Notes: generated by a model from the sequence alone, not told the origin. A stretch of DNA of 64,000 nucleotides from CAYSPT01 sp964432985 (GCA_964432985.1 CAYSPT010000008.1:1-64000), one strand, 5' to 3'; positions 17,270 to 27,746 are shown, counted from the stretch's first letter. A program made the numbers and translations.

Positions 17270-19748
17270 TACCGGTAAAACCATATGCTTTACACGCTGT
17301 ATTGATGGCGATTCCCTGACAATCGCCATCGTTTCCACCACCGTTCTGGGTTATGAAATTCTTCTCTTGAGAATCCTGGCAATCCGCTATTGGTCAAGCT
17401 TTGCCTCGGTCATCATCAGCCTGGCCATGCTGGGTTTCGCAGCCAGCGGTGTCCTGCTGGCCGTGAGGGCGCCGCTGGCTGTAAGGGCGGAAAACAAGAG
17501 TACTTCACCAGCCGTATCCCCGCAGCAAAGCTGGTTTCCGTCCTGGATAAGCTTACTTTCATTGGCCGTCTCCATCCCGGCTGCTTATTTTTTGTCCCGC
17601 GCTATTCCCTGCTCACCGCTCACCGTTTTGTGGGACCGGTGGCAGTTTTTTCTGGCAGCCGTTAATTACCTGGCGCTTTCGCTGCCGTTTCTCTGCGGCG
17701 GATTCATCATCGGAAACTTCTTTTACCGCTCGGAGCTGGCTGCCGGCCGCGTCTACTGTTTCAATATGCTGGGATCAGCCCTGGGTGCAGGTTGCAGTCT
17801 GCTTCTCATGAACTGGTATCCCCCGGAAGTTCTGCTGCTGCTGGCCTGTTTCCCGGTGACACTGACAGCCTGGACAGCCTATCCTGATGTACTAAAGCGG
17901 ATGCTCTGCACGACTCTGATGATCGGATGCCTGATTTTAATCTCCACCGCCGACCCGTTCCCGGAAATGTCAGAATACAAGAGTCTGAGCCGCATCCTGC
18001 TTCTGCCCGATGCACGGATAGAAAACATACAGCACACTCCCTTCGGCCTGGTCACCGTAACTAAGAGCCGCTACCTGCGGTACGCTCCGGGGCTCAGTCT
18101 CTCCTATAAGGGCAGCATTCCCCAGCAGAAAGCCATCCATACCGACGGAGACAGTATGACAGTGGCCTGCCGTATGAGTGAACCAAAGCAGATGAAGGAT
18201 TTTTTCGGAGCAATACTCGGAGCCCTGCCTTTTCAGTTCCACCATCGCCCCAGGGTGCTGGTATCAGGAGCGGGAGGAGGTTTCGAGGTGCTAAACGCCC
18301 TGGCCAATGGAGCCTGTCATGTGGATGCCCTGGAAAACAATCCAGCCATTATCAAGGTGATGGACGGACCTCTGGATGCGTACTCCGGGCACCTCTACCA
18401 GCGCCCGGATGTGACCCTGCTGCAGCAGGAGAGCCGCTCTTTCACACGTAACGCCCCGCAACTGTATGACCTGATCGTTCTCAATCCCGGTGGGTCACCA
18501 TTCGTTTCAGCGGCCGGTACCTCTTCTCACGATCCAGACTACCTTCTTACAAAAGAAGCGCTCCAGGACTTTCTCGGCATCCTGAATCCCTCGGGGGCAC
18601 TGGTGCTCAATTCGTGGCTCCATCTACCGCCGCGAGAAGAGATTAGGACGCTAACCACTGCTGTAGCGGCACTTCAAAGTATGAACGGCTCTCCCGTCGG
18701 AAATCATGTTATCTTCGCCCGTTCCCTGAGAGTGGCCACACTGTTGGTATTCCGAAATCCCATCACCCGGGACCACATCGAAGCGGTCCGAGATTTCAGT
18801 AATGAATTCTCTTTCGATCTCATTTATTATCCGGGTATTGATTCCTCTGAAGTAAATCGTTTCAACCGTATTCAAGGCGCACCGTATCAGGCTATGGCTG
18901 CTACGGTCTGTAAAGCAAACATCCCTGTGCAAGCGGATGACGGCAGATATCGCACCATGCTGAAGGAACACCTGTACAACATTCATCCTCCGGCAGATGA
19001 CCGGCCCTATTTTTCCCACTCATTCAAATGGTCATCATTACCAGTGCTGCTACAGGCTACCGGGCCCAATGTTACTGCGCAGATTGGCTGGGGGTACATG
19101 TTTTTGCTGATCGCTCTGCTTCAGGCCATACCTCTGGGAATACTCCTTATGCTAATCCCCCTCTGGTTGATACGCAAGAAAACGCGGAGGCAAACAGGGG
19201 CATCAAAGAAGTATCCCCGCTTCAGTTACTGTATATTCTTTTCCCTGATCGGCGCAGGATTCATGTTCATGGAGGTAGCCTGGATTCACCAGACGGCCAG
19301 GTTCTTGTCACATCCGATTTACGCTTTTGCCCTGATCATAACACTGGTTCTCGCCTGCTCGGGACTGGGAGCCTATCGTCAGTCCCGCAGTCCGCGAAAA
19401 CTGCGGTCTGTCCTTTTTTTAATTGCCGTTCTGATTGTTGCGCATGTCTCAGTCTACCGAAGTGCCTTGATTTATCGAAGTATGCTTCTTTTTTACCTTG
19501 ATCTGGTGGTGATGATGGGAGCGGCCTTTTTCATGGGAATGCCGTTTCCCGCCGGGCTCAACTCGCTTAAAGACAGTTGTCCCGCACTCACTCCGTGGGT
19601 ATGGGCCGTCAATGGAGTAGCATCGGTACTGGGCGCTCTGTTAGCCGGCGTGCTGGCCCTTTCGCACGGGCTTACTGCGAGCTGTCTGCTTGGGGGAATG
19701 TTCTACCTGGCAGCCGCACTGCCGCCGGTAGAAGAGAAGTTCAAGTAA
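17253..19748 (+). CDS. Membrane protein with a spermidine-synthase-like domain
   Basis: About 831 residues in three parts: an N-terminal membrane region of about six helices, a soluble Rossmann-type domain (about 320-530), and a C-terminal membrane region of about six helices. The soluble domain has RVLVSGAGGGFEVLNAL, an acidic ENNPAII at the usual Asp position and YDLIVLNPGG, as in spermidine synthase-like proteins fused to transporters. Substrate is unknown, and the active-site Asp of true spermidine synthases is not evident. No ATG is available near the start. TTG at 17253, 10 bases from GTGAGG, is the best choice and overlaps the methyltransferase gene by 17 bases. Confidence 0.72.
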   Translation: MSERSSTGKTICFTRCIDGDSLTIAIVSTTVLGYEILLLRILAIRYWSSFASVIISLAMLGFAASGVLLAVRAPLAVRAENKSTSPAVSPQQSWFPSWISLLSLAVSIPAAYFLSRAIPCSPLTVLWDRWQFFLAAVNYLALSLPFLCGGFIIGNFFYRSELAAGRVYCFNMLGSALGAGCSLLLMNWYPPEVLLLLACFPVTLTAWTAYPDVLKRMLCTTLMIGCLILISTADPFPEMSEYKSLSRILLLPDARIENIQHTPFGLVTVTKSRYLRYAPGLSLSYKGSIPQQKAIHTDGDSMTVACRMSEPKQMKDFFGAILGALPFQFHHRPRVLVSGAGGGFEVLNALANGACHVDALENNPAIIKVMDGPLDAYSGHLYQRPDVTLLQQESRSFTRNAPQLYDLIVLNPGGSPFVSAAGTSSHDPDYLLTKEALQDFLGILNPSGALVLNSWLHLPPREEIRTLTTAVAALQSMNGSPVGNHVIFARSLRVATLLVFRNPITRDHIEAVRDFSNEFSFDLIYYPGIDSSEVNRFNRIQGAPYQAMAATVCKANIPVQADDGRYRTMLKEHLYNIHPPADDRPYFSHSFKWSSLPVLLQATGPNVTAQIGWGYMFLLIALLQAIPLGILLMLIPLWLIRKKTRRQTGASKKYPRFSYCIFFSLIGAGFMFMEVAWIHQTARFLSHPIYAFALIITLVLACSGLGAYRQSRSPRKLRSVLFLIAVLIVAHVSVYRSALIYRSMLLFYLDLVVMMGAAFFMGMPFPAGLNSLKDSCPALTPWVWAVNGVASVLGALLAGVLALSHGLTASCLLGGMFYLAAALPPVEEKFK

Positions 19749-19771
19749 TCATCGTCAAGCTTCGATGACAA

Positions 19772-20134
19772 TCAACCTGATTTGCACAACTGGTTCAGAG
19801 CCTCAATGGCCTCTTCCGTAGTGGTGTGGATGCTGGTTACCTCTTCAAGCTTCACCACATTGAGTATCCGCAACGCTTCCTGGTTCACGTTACTCAGAAC
19901 CAGCTTGCCACCGCGCGACGCCAGGGTTTCAATCGAAGCGGCAATCATACCCAGGGTTGCACTGGCCAGGTAATTGACGTTTTGCAGATCGAGCACTGCG
20001 AACAGATGCCCTTTTTTGACGATGCCCCGTATCAGTTCCTGGAACCTGGCTGAATGGACCTCGTCAAGATCCTTCATGGGCATCAGAACGACCACTTCAT
20101 CCTGAATATCAATTTTCATCAAACCATTTTCCAT
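19772..20134 (-). CDS. STAS domain protein (anti-sigma factor antagonist type)
   Basis: A 120-residue single STAS domain. The segment DLQNVNYLASATLGMI aligns with the SpoIIAA phospho-loop and keeps Ser58 as the likely phosphorylation site. Such proteins control partner kinases or sigma factors in their unphosphorylated form. No anti-sigma kinase or phosphatase lies nearby. The ATG at 20134 is 9 bases from GGGAGG. It is divergent from the desulfhydrase gene. Confidence 0.85.
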   Translation of the reverse strand: MENGLMKIDIQDEVVVLMPMKDLDEVHSARFQELIRGIVKKGHLFAVLDLQNVNYLASATLGMIAASIETLASRGGKLVLSNVNQEALRILNVVKLEEVTSIHTTTEEAIEALNQLCKSG

Positions 20135-20195
20135 GTAAACCAGCCTCCCAGCCGGATTTCTCATTGATCGTATCAGAAATACCGGGAGATTGCAA

Positions 20196-20204
20196 TGATA
20201 TAAT
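20196..20204 (+). promoter_or_regulatory. Extended -10 promoter for the desulfhydrase gene
   Basis: TGATATAAT is an extended -10 (TG at 20196, TATAAT at 20199-20204), 54 bases before the ATG at 20259. No good -35 is visible. Confidence 0.45.
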
Positions 20205-20258
20205 GCCATAATGCCGGTAAGTTGCAAACGGAACAGGGGACACCGAAAGGACATTCGT

Positions 20259-21227
20259 ATGGACCAGGCTTTGCTTGACCACTATCCAAAATGTTCCATG
20301 TCATTACTTCCGACCCCCATTCACTATCTTCATTCCGTTTCACGGGAATACCGCGCCTCCATCTACTGCAAACGGGATGATATGACCGGTTTCGCTTTCG
20401 GCGGCAACAAGACACGGAAACTGGATTATCTTATCGCCGATGCTCTCAAGCTCAACGCCGATACTCTGATTGCCCTGGGTGCCAACCAGTCCAATTTCTG
20501 CCGGATGGCCGCTGCCGCCGGTGCTGCCAACAGCCTGGAAGTACACCTGGTCCTGGGGGGGAAACAGCCGCGGAATCCCACCGGAAACCTCCTTCTCGAC
20601 CACCTGTTCGAGGCCCGGATACATCACGTCGACTCTCTCTGCTGGCAGCGGTGGGAGGAAGAGGGACGCCGCCTCCAGAAGCAGTTGACGAGTGAAGGAC
20701 ATACCGTTTACTGGCTGCCGGTGGGCGGATCAACCCCCATCGGAGCATTGGGATATGTGGCCACTTTCCTGGAAATCATGGATTACTCGCGGGAAGCCGA
20801 TATCCCTTTCTCGACTATCATTCACGCATCCTCATCGGGAGGGACACAGGCCGGGCTGGTGGTGGGAAAGCACCTCACCGGATGGCCAGGACGAATCATC
20901 GGAATGGGAGCAGCCAAAAGCAGCCCGGTCCTGCAGGATGAGGTGTTGGACCTGGCAGGCAGGACAGGAGAGCTTCTGGGAGTGACGGTTGACCGTTCGA
21001 GTGTCATCGTTGAAAGTTCCTTCATGGGTGACACCTACGCAGCCAGAACCCCTGCCTGCAGCCGTGCAATCACGCTGTTCGCAGCCAGGGAAGGTATACT
21101 CCTGGATCACGTGTACACGGGAAAGGCCGCCGCGGGACTGCTTGACTACGCAGCCAGAGGAGAATTCCGCCGGGAGGAAAACGTCCTTTTCATCCACACC
21201 GGCGGTAACATCCAGTTGTTCGAATGA
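20259..21227 (+). CDS. D-cysteine desulfhydrase / ACC deaminase family PLP enzyme
   Basis: A fold-type II PLP enzyme of 322 residues. Lys51 in FGGNKTRKLDYL is the Schiff-base lysine, GANQSNFCRMAAAAG binds the substrate carboxylate, SSGGTQAGL binds the PLP phosphate, and YTGKAAAGL is the family C-terminal motif. D-cysteine desulfhydrase gives pyruvate, sulfide and ammonia. ACC deaminase and L-cysteate sulfo-lyase share the fold, and sequence reading cannot separate them. The ATG follows GAAAGGAC. It is convergent with fhs. Confidence 0.85.
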   Translation: MDQALLDHYPKCSMSLLPTPIHYLHSVSREYRASIYCKRDDMTGFAFGGNKTRKLDYLIADALKLNADTLIALGANQSNFCRMAAAAGAANSLEVHLVLGGKQPRNPTGNLLLDHLFEARIHHVDSLCWQRWEEEGRRLQKQLTSEGHTVYWLPVGGSTPIGALGYVATFLEIMDYSREADIPFSTIIHASSSGGTQAGLVVGKHLTGWPGRIIGMGAAKSSPVLQDEVLDLAGRTGELLGVTVDRSSVIVESSFMGDTYAARTPACSRAITLFAAREGILLDHVYTGKAAAGLLDYAARGEFRREENVLFIHTGGNIQLFE

Positions 21228-21272
21228 CCACTATTCTGCGTCCGCTGCAGGCAATCTTGTGAAACAAATGGG

Positions 21273-22940
21273 TTAAAACAACCCGCTTATTTCACCATCC
21301 GACGAGATATCTATATCAAGCGCTGCCGGTTTAAGGGGAAGCCCCGGCATGAGCAAAACATCCCCGGTGACCGGTACGGTAAACCCGGCCCCCGAAGACA
21401 GATGGATCTCCCGGACGGTGACCAGAAAATCTTTCGGACGGCCCAGGAGAACCGGGTTGTCCGAAAGAGATTTCTGAGTTTTAGCAATGCAGACCGGTAG
21501 ATGATCAAATCCATATTTCTTGATCTTCTTGAGATCCCGTTTTGCTTTCTTGGTGAAGGTAATGGCTTTTGATCCGTAGATTTCCCGGGCGACCACTTCT
21601 ATCTTCTTCTCGGTAGGCAGATCCAATGAATAAAGGAACTCTCCGCACATGGGATGAGAACACTCTTCTTTCACGAGTTGAGCAAGTTCTGTGCTTCCCT
21701 TCCCCCCCTGCCCCCAGCAGTCGATGACCGCCGCCTTGTATCCAAGGCTTTCCACGTGCTGCTTGATCAAAGAGAGCTCTTCGCCGGTGTCGGATGAAAA
21801 CCGGTTAATAGCGACCACTGCTTTACGACCGAATTTGTTTATGTTTTCCAGGTGCTTCTCCAGGTTAGGAAATCCTTTTTCCACCGATTCCGGGTCCGGT
21901 TCGGAGATTGATTTGAGTCTTTTCCCGCCATGCAGCTTCAGGGCTCTGACCGTAACTACCAGAACCACCACCGAGGCGCAGAATCCCGCCTGACGAGACA
22001 CGATATCAAAGAATTTCTCAGCACCCAGGTCAAAACCGAATCCGGCTTCGGTGACTACCATGTCAAACAACTTCAGCGCCATGCGTGTTGATATGATCGA
22101 GTTGGTGCCCTGGGCAATGTTAGCGAACGGGCCCCCGTGAACGAACGCGGGTGTGTTCTCGATAGTCTGCACCAGGTTTGGTTTCAAGGCATCTTTCAGT
22201 ACCGCTGCCGCCGCTCCCTGAAATCCAAAATCTTTGACGAAAACCGGCTCCCCTTTGTGCGTGTAACCCACCAGGATATTCCCAATTCTCTCCTTGAGTT
22301 CGGCGTAGTTCATGGACAGGCAGAGAATAGCCATGATTTCACTGGAGGCAGTTATCTGAAACGATGATTCACGGGGACGCCCATGCTTCCGGCCTCCCAG
22401 ACCGATGATGACATCCCGCAGGCTCCTGTCGTTCATGTCGATCACCCGGGGCCAGCTGACCCGCCGGGAATCCAACGGCTGATCATGCCGACGGAAGAGG
22501 TAGTTATCGATCAGCGAGCCCAGCAGGTTGTGGGCCGTGCTCACCGCGTGGAGATCGCCGGTAAAATGCATGTTGATATCTTCCATGGGCAGCACCTGCG
22601 ACCAACCGCCGCCGGTCGCTCCTCCCTTGACTCCGAACAGCGGCCCCATTGACGGTTCTCTGAGCGCCAGGCCGCACTGTACTCCTATGCGGTTGAGACC
22701 CATGTTGAGCCCGATCGAAACCGTGGTCTTCCCTTCGCCGGCCGGTGTGGGAGTCATGGCCGATACGAGTACCAGCTTGCCGTCTGGTCGTGATGCAAGC
22801 TCATCGAATAGTGACAGTTCCACCTTGGCCTTGTTGCTCCCGTAGGGGATAAGATAGTTCCAGTCGATTCCCGCTTTCTCGGCAATATCCACTATGGGTA
22901 AAAGTTTAACTGAGTGTGCAATCTCCATGTCGGTTGACAT
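21273..22940 (-). CDS. fhs: Formate--tetrahydrofolate ligase
   Basis: The enzyme joins formate to THF with ATP to give 10-formyl-THF, feeding purine and one-carbon metabolism or the Wood-Ljungdahl methyl branch. At 555 residues it is full length. P-loop TPTPAGEGKTT (63-73) and the strongly conserved REPSMGPLFGVKGGATGGG and TGDLHAVSTAHNL are present. It ends in PALDIDISSDGEISGLF, the normal C-terminus. The ATG at 22940 is 7 bases from GAGG. No other one-carbon gene is next to it. Confidence 0.97.
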   Translation of the reverse strand: MSTDMEIAHSVKLLPIVDIAEKAGIDWNYLIPYGSNKAKVELSLFDELASRPDGKLVLVSAMTPTPAGEGKTTVSIGLNMGLNRIGVQCGLALREPSMGPLFGVKGGATGGGWSQVLPMEDINMHFTGDLHAVSTAHNLLGSLIDNYLFRRHDQPLDSRRVSWPRVIDMNDRSLRDVIIGLGGRKHGRPRESSFQITASSEIMAILCLSMNYAELKERIGNILVGYTHKGEPVFVKDFGFQGAAAAVLKDALKPNLVQTIENTPAFVHGGPFANIAQGTNSIISTRMALKLFDMVVTEAGFGFDLGAEKFFDIVSRQAGFCASVVVLVVTVRALKLHGGKRLKSISEPDPESVEKGFPNLEKHLENINKFGRKAVVAINRFSSDTGEELSLIKQHVESLGYKAAVIDCWGQGGKGSTELAQLVKEECSHPMCGEFLYSLDLPTEKKIEVVAREIYGSKAITFTKKAKRDLKKIKKYGFDHLPVCIAKTQKSLSDNPVLLGRPKDFLVTVREIHLSSGAGFTVPVTGDVLLMPGLPLKPAALDIDISSDGEISGLF

Positions 22941-23016
22941 ATATATCACCTCGTTTGTGGAATTATAGCATCAGGAAGCAGAGTCATCAACGGAGCGTGT
23001 GTTCCGGCAAACTGCT

Positions 23017-26000
23017 TCACTCAAACGAGGAACTGCTCTGCAATACGTACCGTTTCACCCTGGTGCGGTAAACCGGCAGGAAATAACGGAACCGACGGAC
23101 ATTGGGCTTTCTGGTAACGCAGTCCCACCCCAGGGCATCGTCTTCGATGGTTCCCTCCAGAATATGACAGCCCCCGGAGGAAAAGTCATCGCTTTCGTAA
23201 AAGACGAACTGGTGTTCCCCCACCCCATCGTCTACCTGCTCGAGTTCGTTGCCCGCGGTGTCACGGATAGTATAGAGGAAGGTAACCGTTGAGGGACCTG
23301 AAATGTTGTCTGTCACGAACCGGCCCGACAAAGATATCCGGGTGCGCTCGGGAACCGGTTGAAATGTTACCGGCACCGGGTCAACGGGAAAGGGCGGGTC
23401 AGTTCCTCCCCACGGATAGGTGGCCAGGGTGGCAGTGTCAACCCAGTACATCCAGGGCTGCGCTGTTTTGTCCACCGGCCCCGGGTACCAGTCCCCGTTG
23501 TTGAAAAAGGTAAACCGGGAACTGTTACGGGTAGTCCAGGTATCGGAGGAGGGATAGTACACCCGGATGTTCCGGCTGTAAGTGTCAGGAGAAAGGTTCC
23601 CCGGCAGGATATTCCGTCCCGTTTCCCTTCCAGTAATTTCCATGGCAACTATGGGATTGGGCTGGACATTGTCCCTGATCACTATTTCGGCCAGTTTGAT
23701 GTTTTGAAGCGTGTTTCCGCTGGCGTCACTGAAACTGGCGTACATCCCCGGTGAGCACCAGTCGGGGTGATTGGATGCATAATCAAGACAGAATCTGTTC
23801 TCCCACTGATAGTCACGTGGTGCGCCGGGATCGTCTTCCTCAGTCAACGGCAGCCTGGAAAGAGGGCCAACACCGGTCAAATCAAAGGTGTACCTGACAT
23901 AACTCCTGTCCGCTTCGGGCCGGGGAATAAACTGCATCACCCCGGAGAACTCATCTATGGTAAATACCACCTGATCGGAAAAACGGCTGTCAAACCTGCT
24001 TTCCTGTGACTCATGTATCCATTTGCTAGGAAGCTCATAGCGTTTAAGTACGGCGCTGTCTTGTTCGGATGTCCCCTCATCGTTCTCTTCCACGGAATAT
24101 GCCTCATAGCTCATCCGGGCATACCGGTTCTGGGTGTGCAGATTTGCATATCGGTCCCGGTTCCATTCCCTGTTATACCGGCTGACCGCCAAACGGTTTG
24201 CTCCAGTATGGGCCCTCGAAATCACATCTCCCTGGTTGGCATACCCTCCTTCGATGGTGCCCGGGTAAGAGTCGAAAGGATTGTTGTCCTCGATAAAAAC
24301 GGTCATGAACTCGGGATTGGCATCGGGAGGCGGATAATCAGCATCGACCTGTTCCGGTGACAGAGCTATAGGTGAACCGGTGGAGGCATAGACGATGTAC
24401 GACCGCCCGATAGACAGTGGATTCCCCGGGACCGCCGCCACCAGCCGGGGGGGGGTGGTGTCCCTGACAAGCACTTCGGTTGCGGCTTCCACCTCAATTT
24501 TACGGACATAGGGAACCGGCTGCTGCAACAGTACTCCGTTACCGGTGTCCACCATCATGTAAGCCTGGTAGCCGTAGAAGCGGGTTGCCCGCATAGTGAG
24601 ACGGTACCGGTAAGGATCGCTGGGTGTTTCAAAAATAGTGGCCTCGTTGATCATGGTCGTTTCATCGTCCACCCCACTTGCCAGACGCACATCCCCCAAC
24701 CGCTCGGCCGGGGAGCGACGCTGAGATTCGGCAAGAGCTTCGTCGTTCACACCCTCACGGGTCAGGTTGAGGCTGGGAATGGCCGGCTGCCCGGAGCGGG
24801 GACCGGCCGGTGACATGGGATAGACCAGGTCCAGTGTGATCTGGAATTTCACCCCACCCTGCCAGCTCAGATTGATGACCTTGTCCGGATCCATTCCTTC
24901 CGGTATGGGCGGCCGGTCAGCCAGCATGGTTAAAAGACGGTTTTCACTATCTGAAACACCTTCGGCTTCTCTCAGTTCCCAGAGGACGTTTCGGTCCTCA
25001 TCGATTACCCAGTAGTCGTTCAGCTTCAACGGCTCGGGACAGATTTCCTCCCCCTCTTGCGGTTCCACCTCCAGACAGACGATTTGTCCCGGCTGAACTA
25101 TCTCCTGCTCCACCTGTGACTGCACGTGAAACCGGTACCGGGCCACGGTGGTTCCGTCTGACGCCACGGCACGCTCGCTCTCCTCGCCCGCAGGCGGAAC
25201 ATAAACTCCCGGATGAGTGTAGCGGTCACACGCCAGGCTGCCCTTTGGCAGAACATCGTAATTAAACCAGTGGTATTGTGATTCCAGGCGCAGTTCGTAC
25301 TGACCGCCGTCCAGGCAGACGCCGATGAACGGCCAGCGCTGCCACCCGTAATCCAGGGAGGGATTCACCGAGCTGTCAAGTATCTTCCGCGGACCATCTG
25401 AGATACCGTCACCGTCCAGGTCCCGGGTGACATCCACTCCGTAGCGGTCCTTGAACTGGTAGATCGACCAGCGGTACCTGAGAGTCCTGAAGTCCAGAGT
25501 TGATGGAAACCCGCCTTTCCAATCCGCAGCCGGGCTTCCGTCAAATGAGACCTTGCTATTGTAAAAATCCACCGGGCTCGAAATCAAATCGTCATCGTTA
25601 TTGTCAACCGGACAGGCCATACAATGAGCCAGACTGGTATTGTTCAACCCTTCGGCATCGGGTCCTTCGCCCGAATTTATGTTCAGAGCCCGGTCGGCAA
25701 ACCGTTCGTTTTCGATATTCAAATCCGGTACGGGATAGTTTTCGGCTCCGAACAGGTAGAGTTCACCTTCCTGGTATCCTGACCACACCGTAGTGGGAAA
25801 CGGCCTTATTTCACCTGTTACGGGATCGGTCTGAAATGGCCCCTCGATATCCAACCGGGCAGGCCGGTAACCGTCAACTTTCGGTGCAACGGCATAATTG
25901 ATGGAGGTGATTTCCATGGGTAATTTTTCGTCAATCGAAGTCGCCAGACTATACGTGTCGGTCCACACCCAGCGATCGGGACAGTGGTCCGGATTTTCTC

Positions 26001-27702
26001 CGTCCAGCAGATCATCAATGATAACCAGCCTGGTGTACTGGTTGTACCCCACCACCAGTCTTCCGATTTCCGCCACGCTACGGCTTACGTAACCGAAGCG
26101 GTATACCGTCTTGGAAACCTCCTGCCTGAAGGTAGCCAATCCAGCTGCCATCCCGTCGTGCATTATCGACCAGGAAATACTTTCTATGTGCCCCCCCCGC
26201 TCACAATAATCAGTGATAAACTGCTGAGGATCAGCGGGAGTCATCTCGGGAACAGCATAAAAGAGGTTCCCGTACCCGTCGGTACCGATAGAGTCGGTCA
26301 TTGCAGAAACTGAGATCTCTTCAGGCAACCCGTGATCACCATACCGTTCATCCCGCCTGAATTTGTATACTTTCCCCACCGAGCGGTTCAGGGCATAAAC
26401 GATCCCCCCGTCCTGCCACCACTGGTCGGATACGGCTACCGCATCTACCGAAACTCCGGTGCTGGCCATACCGGCGTCGGACATCCACTCGCCAATTACC
26501 CCGTTGCCGAGCAGGTAGACCCAATCGGTTTGGTGATCGCGGGACGAAACCGCCAGATAACGGGTATCCAGATCATCCCGGTAACCGATCACCGTGCCGG
26601 GGGGTATGACACTATCACCGCCGTTTTTCAAAAGATGCCCATTGTTTTCTCCCTCCTGCCGCTTATAGAGATAGTCGTTTCCCGACATGGAAACCACCAC
26701 TTGCGTAAGCCAGGGAGTCGAAGTGTACTCTGAACTATCATATCCACCGGTGCATCCATCGTGACAGCCATTGACGTGAATCCGCTTAATGTGCAGATCA
26801 CGGCAAATGGCTTTTAAGCGTCCGGTTCCCAGGAGTGTGTCCTGGTGGGAGAAATTGTATTCCCGCTCCAGGAGCGTATCCATCCAATCCATCAGGTAAT
26901 AACAGGTCGTTTTATGATAATGCGTCTCTCCGAAGATAAAGTAGGAGGTATCGGCATCGCCGAGGCTGTCCTCCATGTTTACTCGATCTTGACGGCCAAG
27001 TTTTTTATTGGTCGGTGAGCGAATAAAACTGTGATACGCCGCCGGATTTTTCACCCAGTACCAATCAGAGGAGCAATCGGGCGCGGACGGATCATTCTTT
27101 CCGTAGCCAAACGGGACATAGCCGGAAGGCATTCCTGTTTCAACGGCTGGAGCACGGGCACTGCTGCCATTACGCCATGATTCATTGTTGGGGGGATGTT
27201 CTCCCGGAGGGAAATGCCCGTAGTGATTGTACTCTGTAAGATCATTCCATTCATGGGTATACTTGGCGTGTCCCCGGTGTGGGGAAGCAGTATTGATTCT
27301 GACCCGTACGTTTCCCGAAAGCACTTTATACTGGGGATTCATGAATACTCTGAAAAAGAAGACCCTGCGTTCCGGGTCCACTTTGAGACCGCGGATCAGC
27401 GTATCAGGCTCTCCGGTGGGATTAACGATTATTTCAGGAATCCCCGCTCCGAAGGTTCCCTCTGTCAGGTTGTTCATGGCCCATATACCACCAGCTTCCC
27501 CTTCACTGATAAGAACATAGACCTCGCCGTTCTCACCGAAGTCCCGCTCGGGAAGCTCCTGGGCGGCCAGACAGTTGGCCATACACAACAGGTACATTGA
27601 AACTATGAACATTTCTATAAATAGGGCACAAGCGTTAGCCGGGGTTTCCGGACGATCAATGCAGGTCTTTCCTCTGTATTTCACCGGTTTGAAACACCTC
27701 AT
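23017..27702 (-). CDS. Very large secreted protein of unknown function
   Basis: The 1561-residue protein has a hydrophobic export signal at about 25-47 ending LAAQ, after an unusually long n-region. I recognise no family. It is rich in Tyr, Trp, Asp and Arg with scattered Cys pairs. Segments such as GGIVYALNRSVGKVYKF and GTDGYGNLFYAVPE look like propeller blades. A segment with DLDGDGISDGP resembles Ca-binding thrombospondin-type-3 loops. The region from about 1080 (TTPPRLVAAVPG) looks like Ig-type folds. Homopolymer runs occur at 24447-24455 and 26191-26198. It is the second gene of the sigma-54-driven operon with the gene at 28745, and minor pilins lie nearby, so a surface adhesin or pilus-tip protein is a reasonable guess only. 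Confidence 0.65.
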   Translation of the reverse strand: MRCFKPVKYRGKTCIDRPETPANACALFIEMFIVSMYLLCMANCLAAQELPERDFGENGEVYVLISEGEAGGIWAMNNLTEGTFGAGIPEIIVNPTGEPDTLIRGLKVDPERRVFFFRVFMNPQYKVLSGNVRVRINTASPHRGHAKYTHEWNDLTEYNHYGHFPPGEHPPNNESWRNGSSARAPAVETGMPSGYVPFGYGKNDPSAPDCSSDWYWVKNPAAYHSFIRSPTNKKLGRQDRVNMEDSLGDADTSYFIFGETHYHKTTCYYLMDWMDTLLEREYNFSHQDTLLGTGRLKAICRDLHIKRIHVNGCHDGCTGGYDSSEYTSTPWLTQVVVSMSGNDYLYKRQEGENNGHLLKNGGDSVIPPGTVIGYRDDLDTRYLAVSSRDHQTDWVYLLGNGVIGEWMSDAGMASTGVSVDAVAVSDQWWQDGGIVYALNRSVGKVYKFRRDERYGDHGLPEEISVSAMTDSIGTDGYGNLFYAVPEMTPADPQQFITDYCERGGHIESISWSIMHDGMAAGLATFRQEVSKTVYRFGYVSRSVAEIGRLVVGYNQYTRLVIIDDLLDGENPDHCPDRWVWTDTYSLATSIDEKLPMEITSINYAVAPKVDGYRPARLDIEGPFQTDPVTGEIRPFPTTVWSGYQEGELYLFGAENYPVPDLNIENERFADRALNINSGEGPDAEGLNNTSLAHCMACPVDNNDDDLISSPVDFYNSKVSFDGSPAADWKGGFPSTLDFRTLRYRWSIYQFKDRYGVDVTRDLDGDGISDGPRKILDSSVNPSLDYGWQRWPFIGVCLDGGQYELRLESQYHWFNYDVLPKGSLACDRYTHPGVYVPPAGEESERAVASDGTTVARYRFHVQSQVEQEIVQPGQIVCLEVEPQEGEEICPEPLKLNDYWVIDEDRNVLWELREAEGVSDSENRLLTMLADRPPIPEGMDPDKVINLSWQGGVKFQITLDLVYPMSPAGPRSGQPAIPSLNLTREGVNDEALAESQRRSPAERLGDVRLASGVDDETTMINEATIFETPSDPYRYRLTMRATRFYGYQAYMMVDTGNGVLLQQPVPYVRKIEVEAATEVLVRDTTPPRLVAAVPGNPLSIGRSYIVYASTGSPIALSPEQVDADYPPPDANPEFMTVFIEDNNPFDSYPGTIEGGYANQGDVISRAHTGANRLAVSRYNREWNRDRYANLHTQNRYARMSYEAYSVEENDEGTSEQDSAVLKRYELPSKWIHESQESRFDSRFSDQVVFTIDEFSGVMQFIPRPEADRSYVRYTFDLTGVGPLSRLPLTEEDDPGAPRDYQWENRFCLDYASNHPDWCSPGMYASFSDASGNTLQNIKLAEIVIRDNVQPNPIVAMEITGRETGRNILPGNLSPDTYSRNIRVYYPSSDTWTTRNSSRFTFFNNGDWYPGPVDKTAQPWMYWVDTATLATYPWGGTDPPFPVDPVPVTFQPVPERTRISLSGRFVTDNISGPSTVTFLYTIRDTAGNELEQVDDGVGEHQFVFYESDDFSSGGCHILEGTIEDDALGWDCVTRKPNVRRFRYFLPVYRTRVKRYVLQSSSSFE
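24447..24455. repeat. Nine-base G homopolymer inside the 1561-residue protein gene
   Basis: A run of nine G on the plus strand (nine C in the sense strand) at residue about 1083, coding Thr-Pro-Pro-Arg. Slippage by one base would truncate the C-terminal third. Confidence 0.9.
26191..26198. repeat. Eight-base C homopolymer inside the 1561-residue protein gene
   Basis: A run of eight C on the plus strand (eight G in the sense strand) at residue about 502 in ERGGH. Confidence 0.9.
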
Positions 27703-27746
27703 GCCCTTTCACCCCCTCCGGGGAAACAGGTTCTGGCTAGCCCGTT

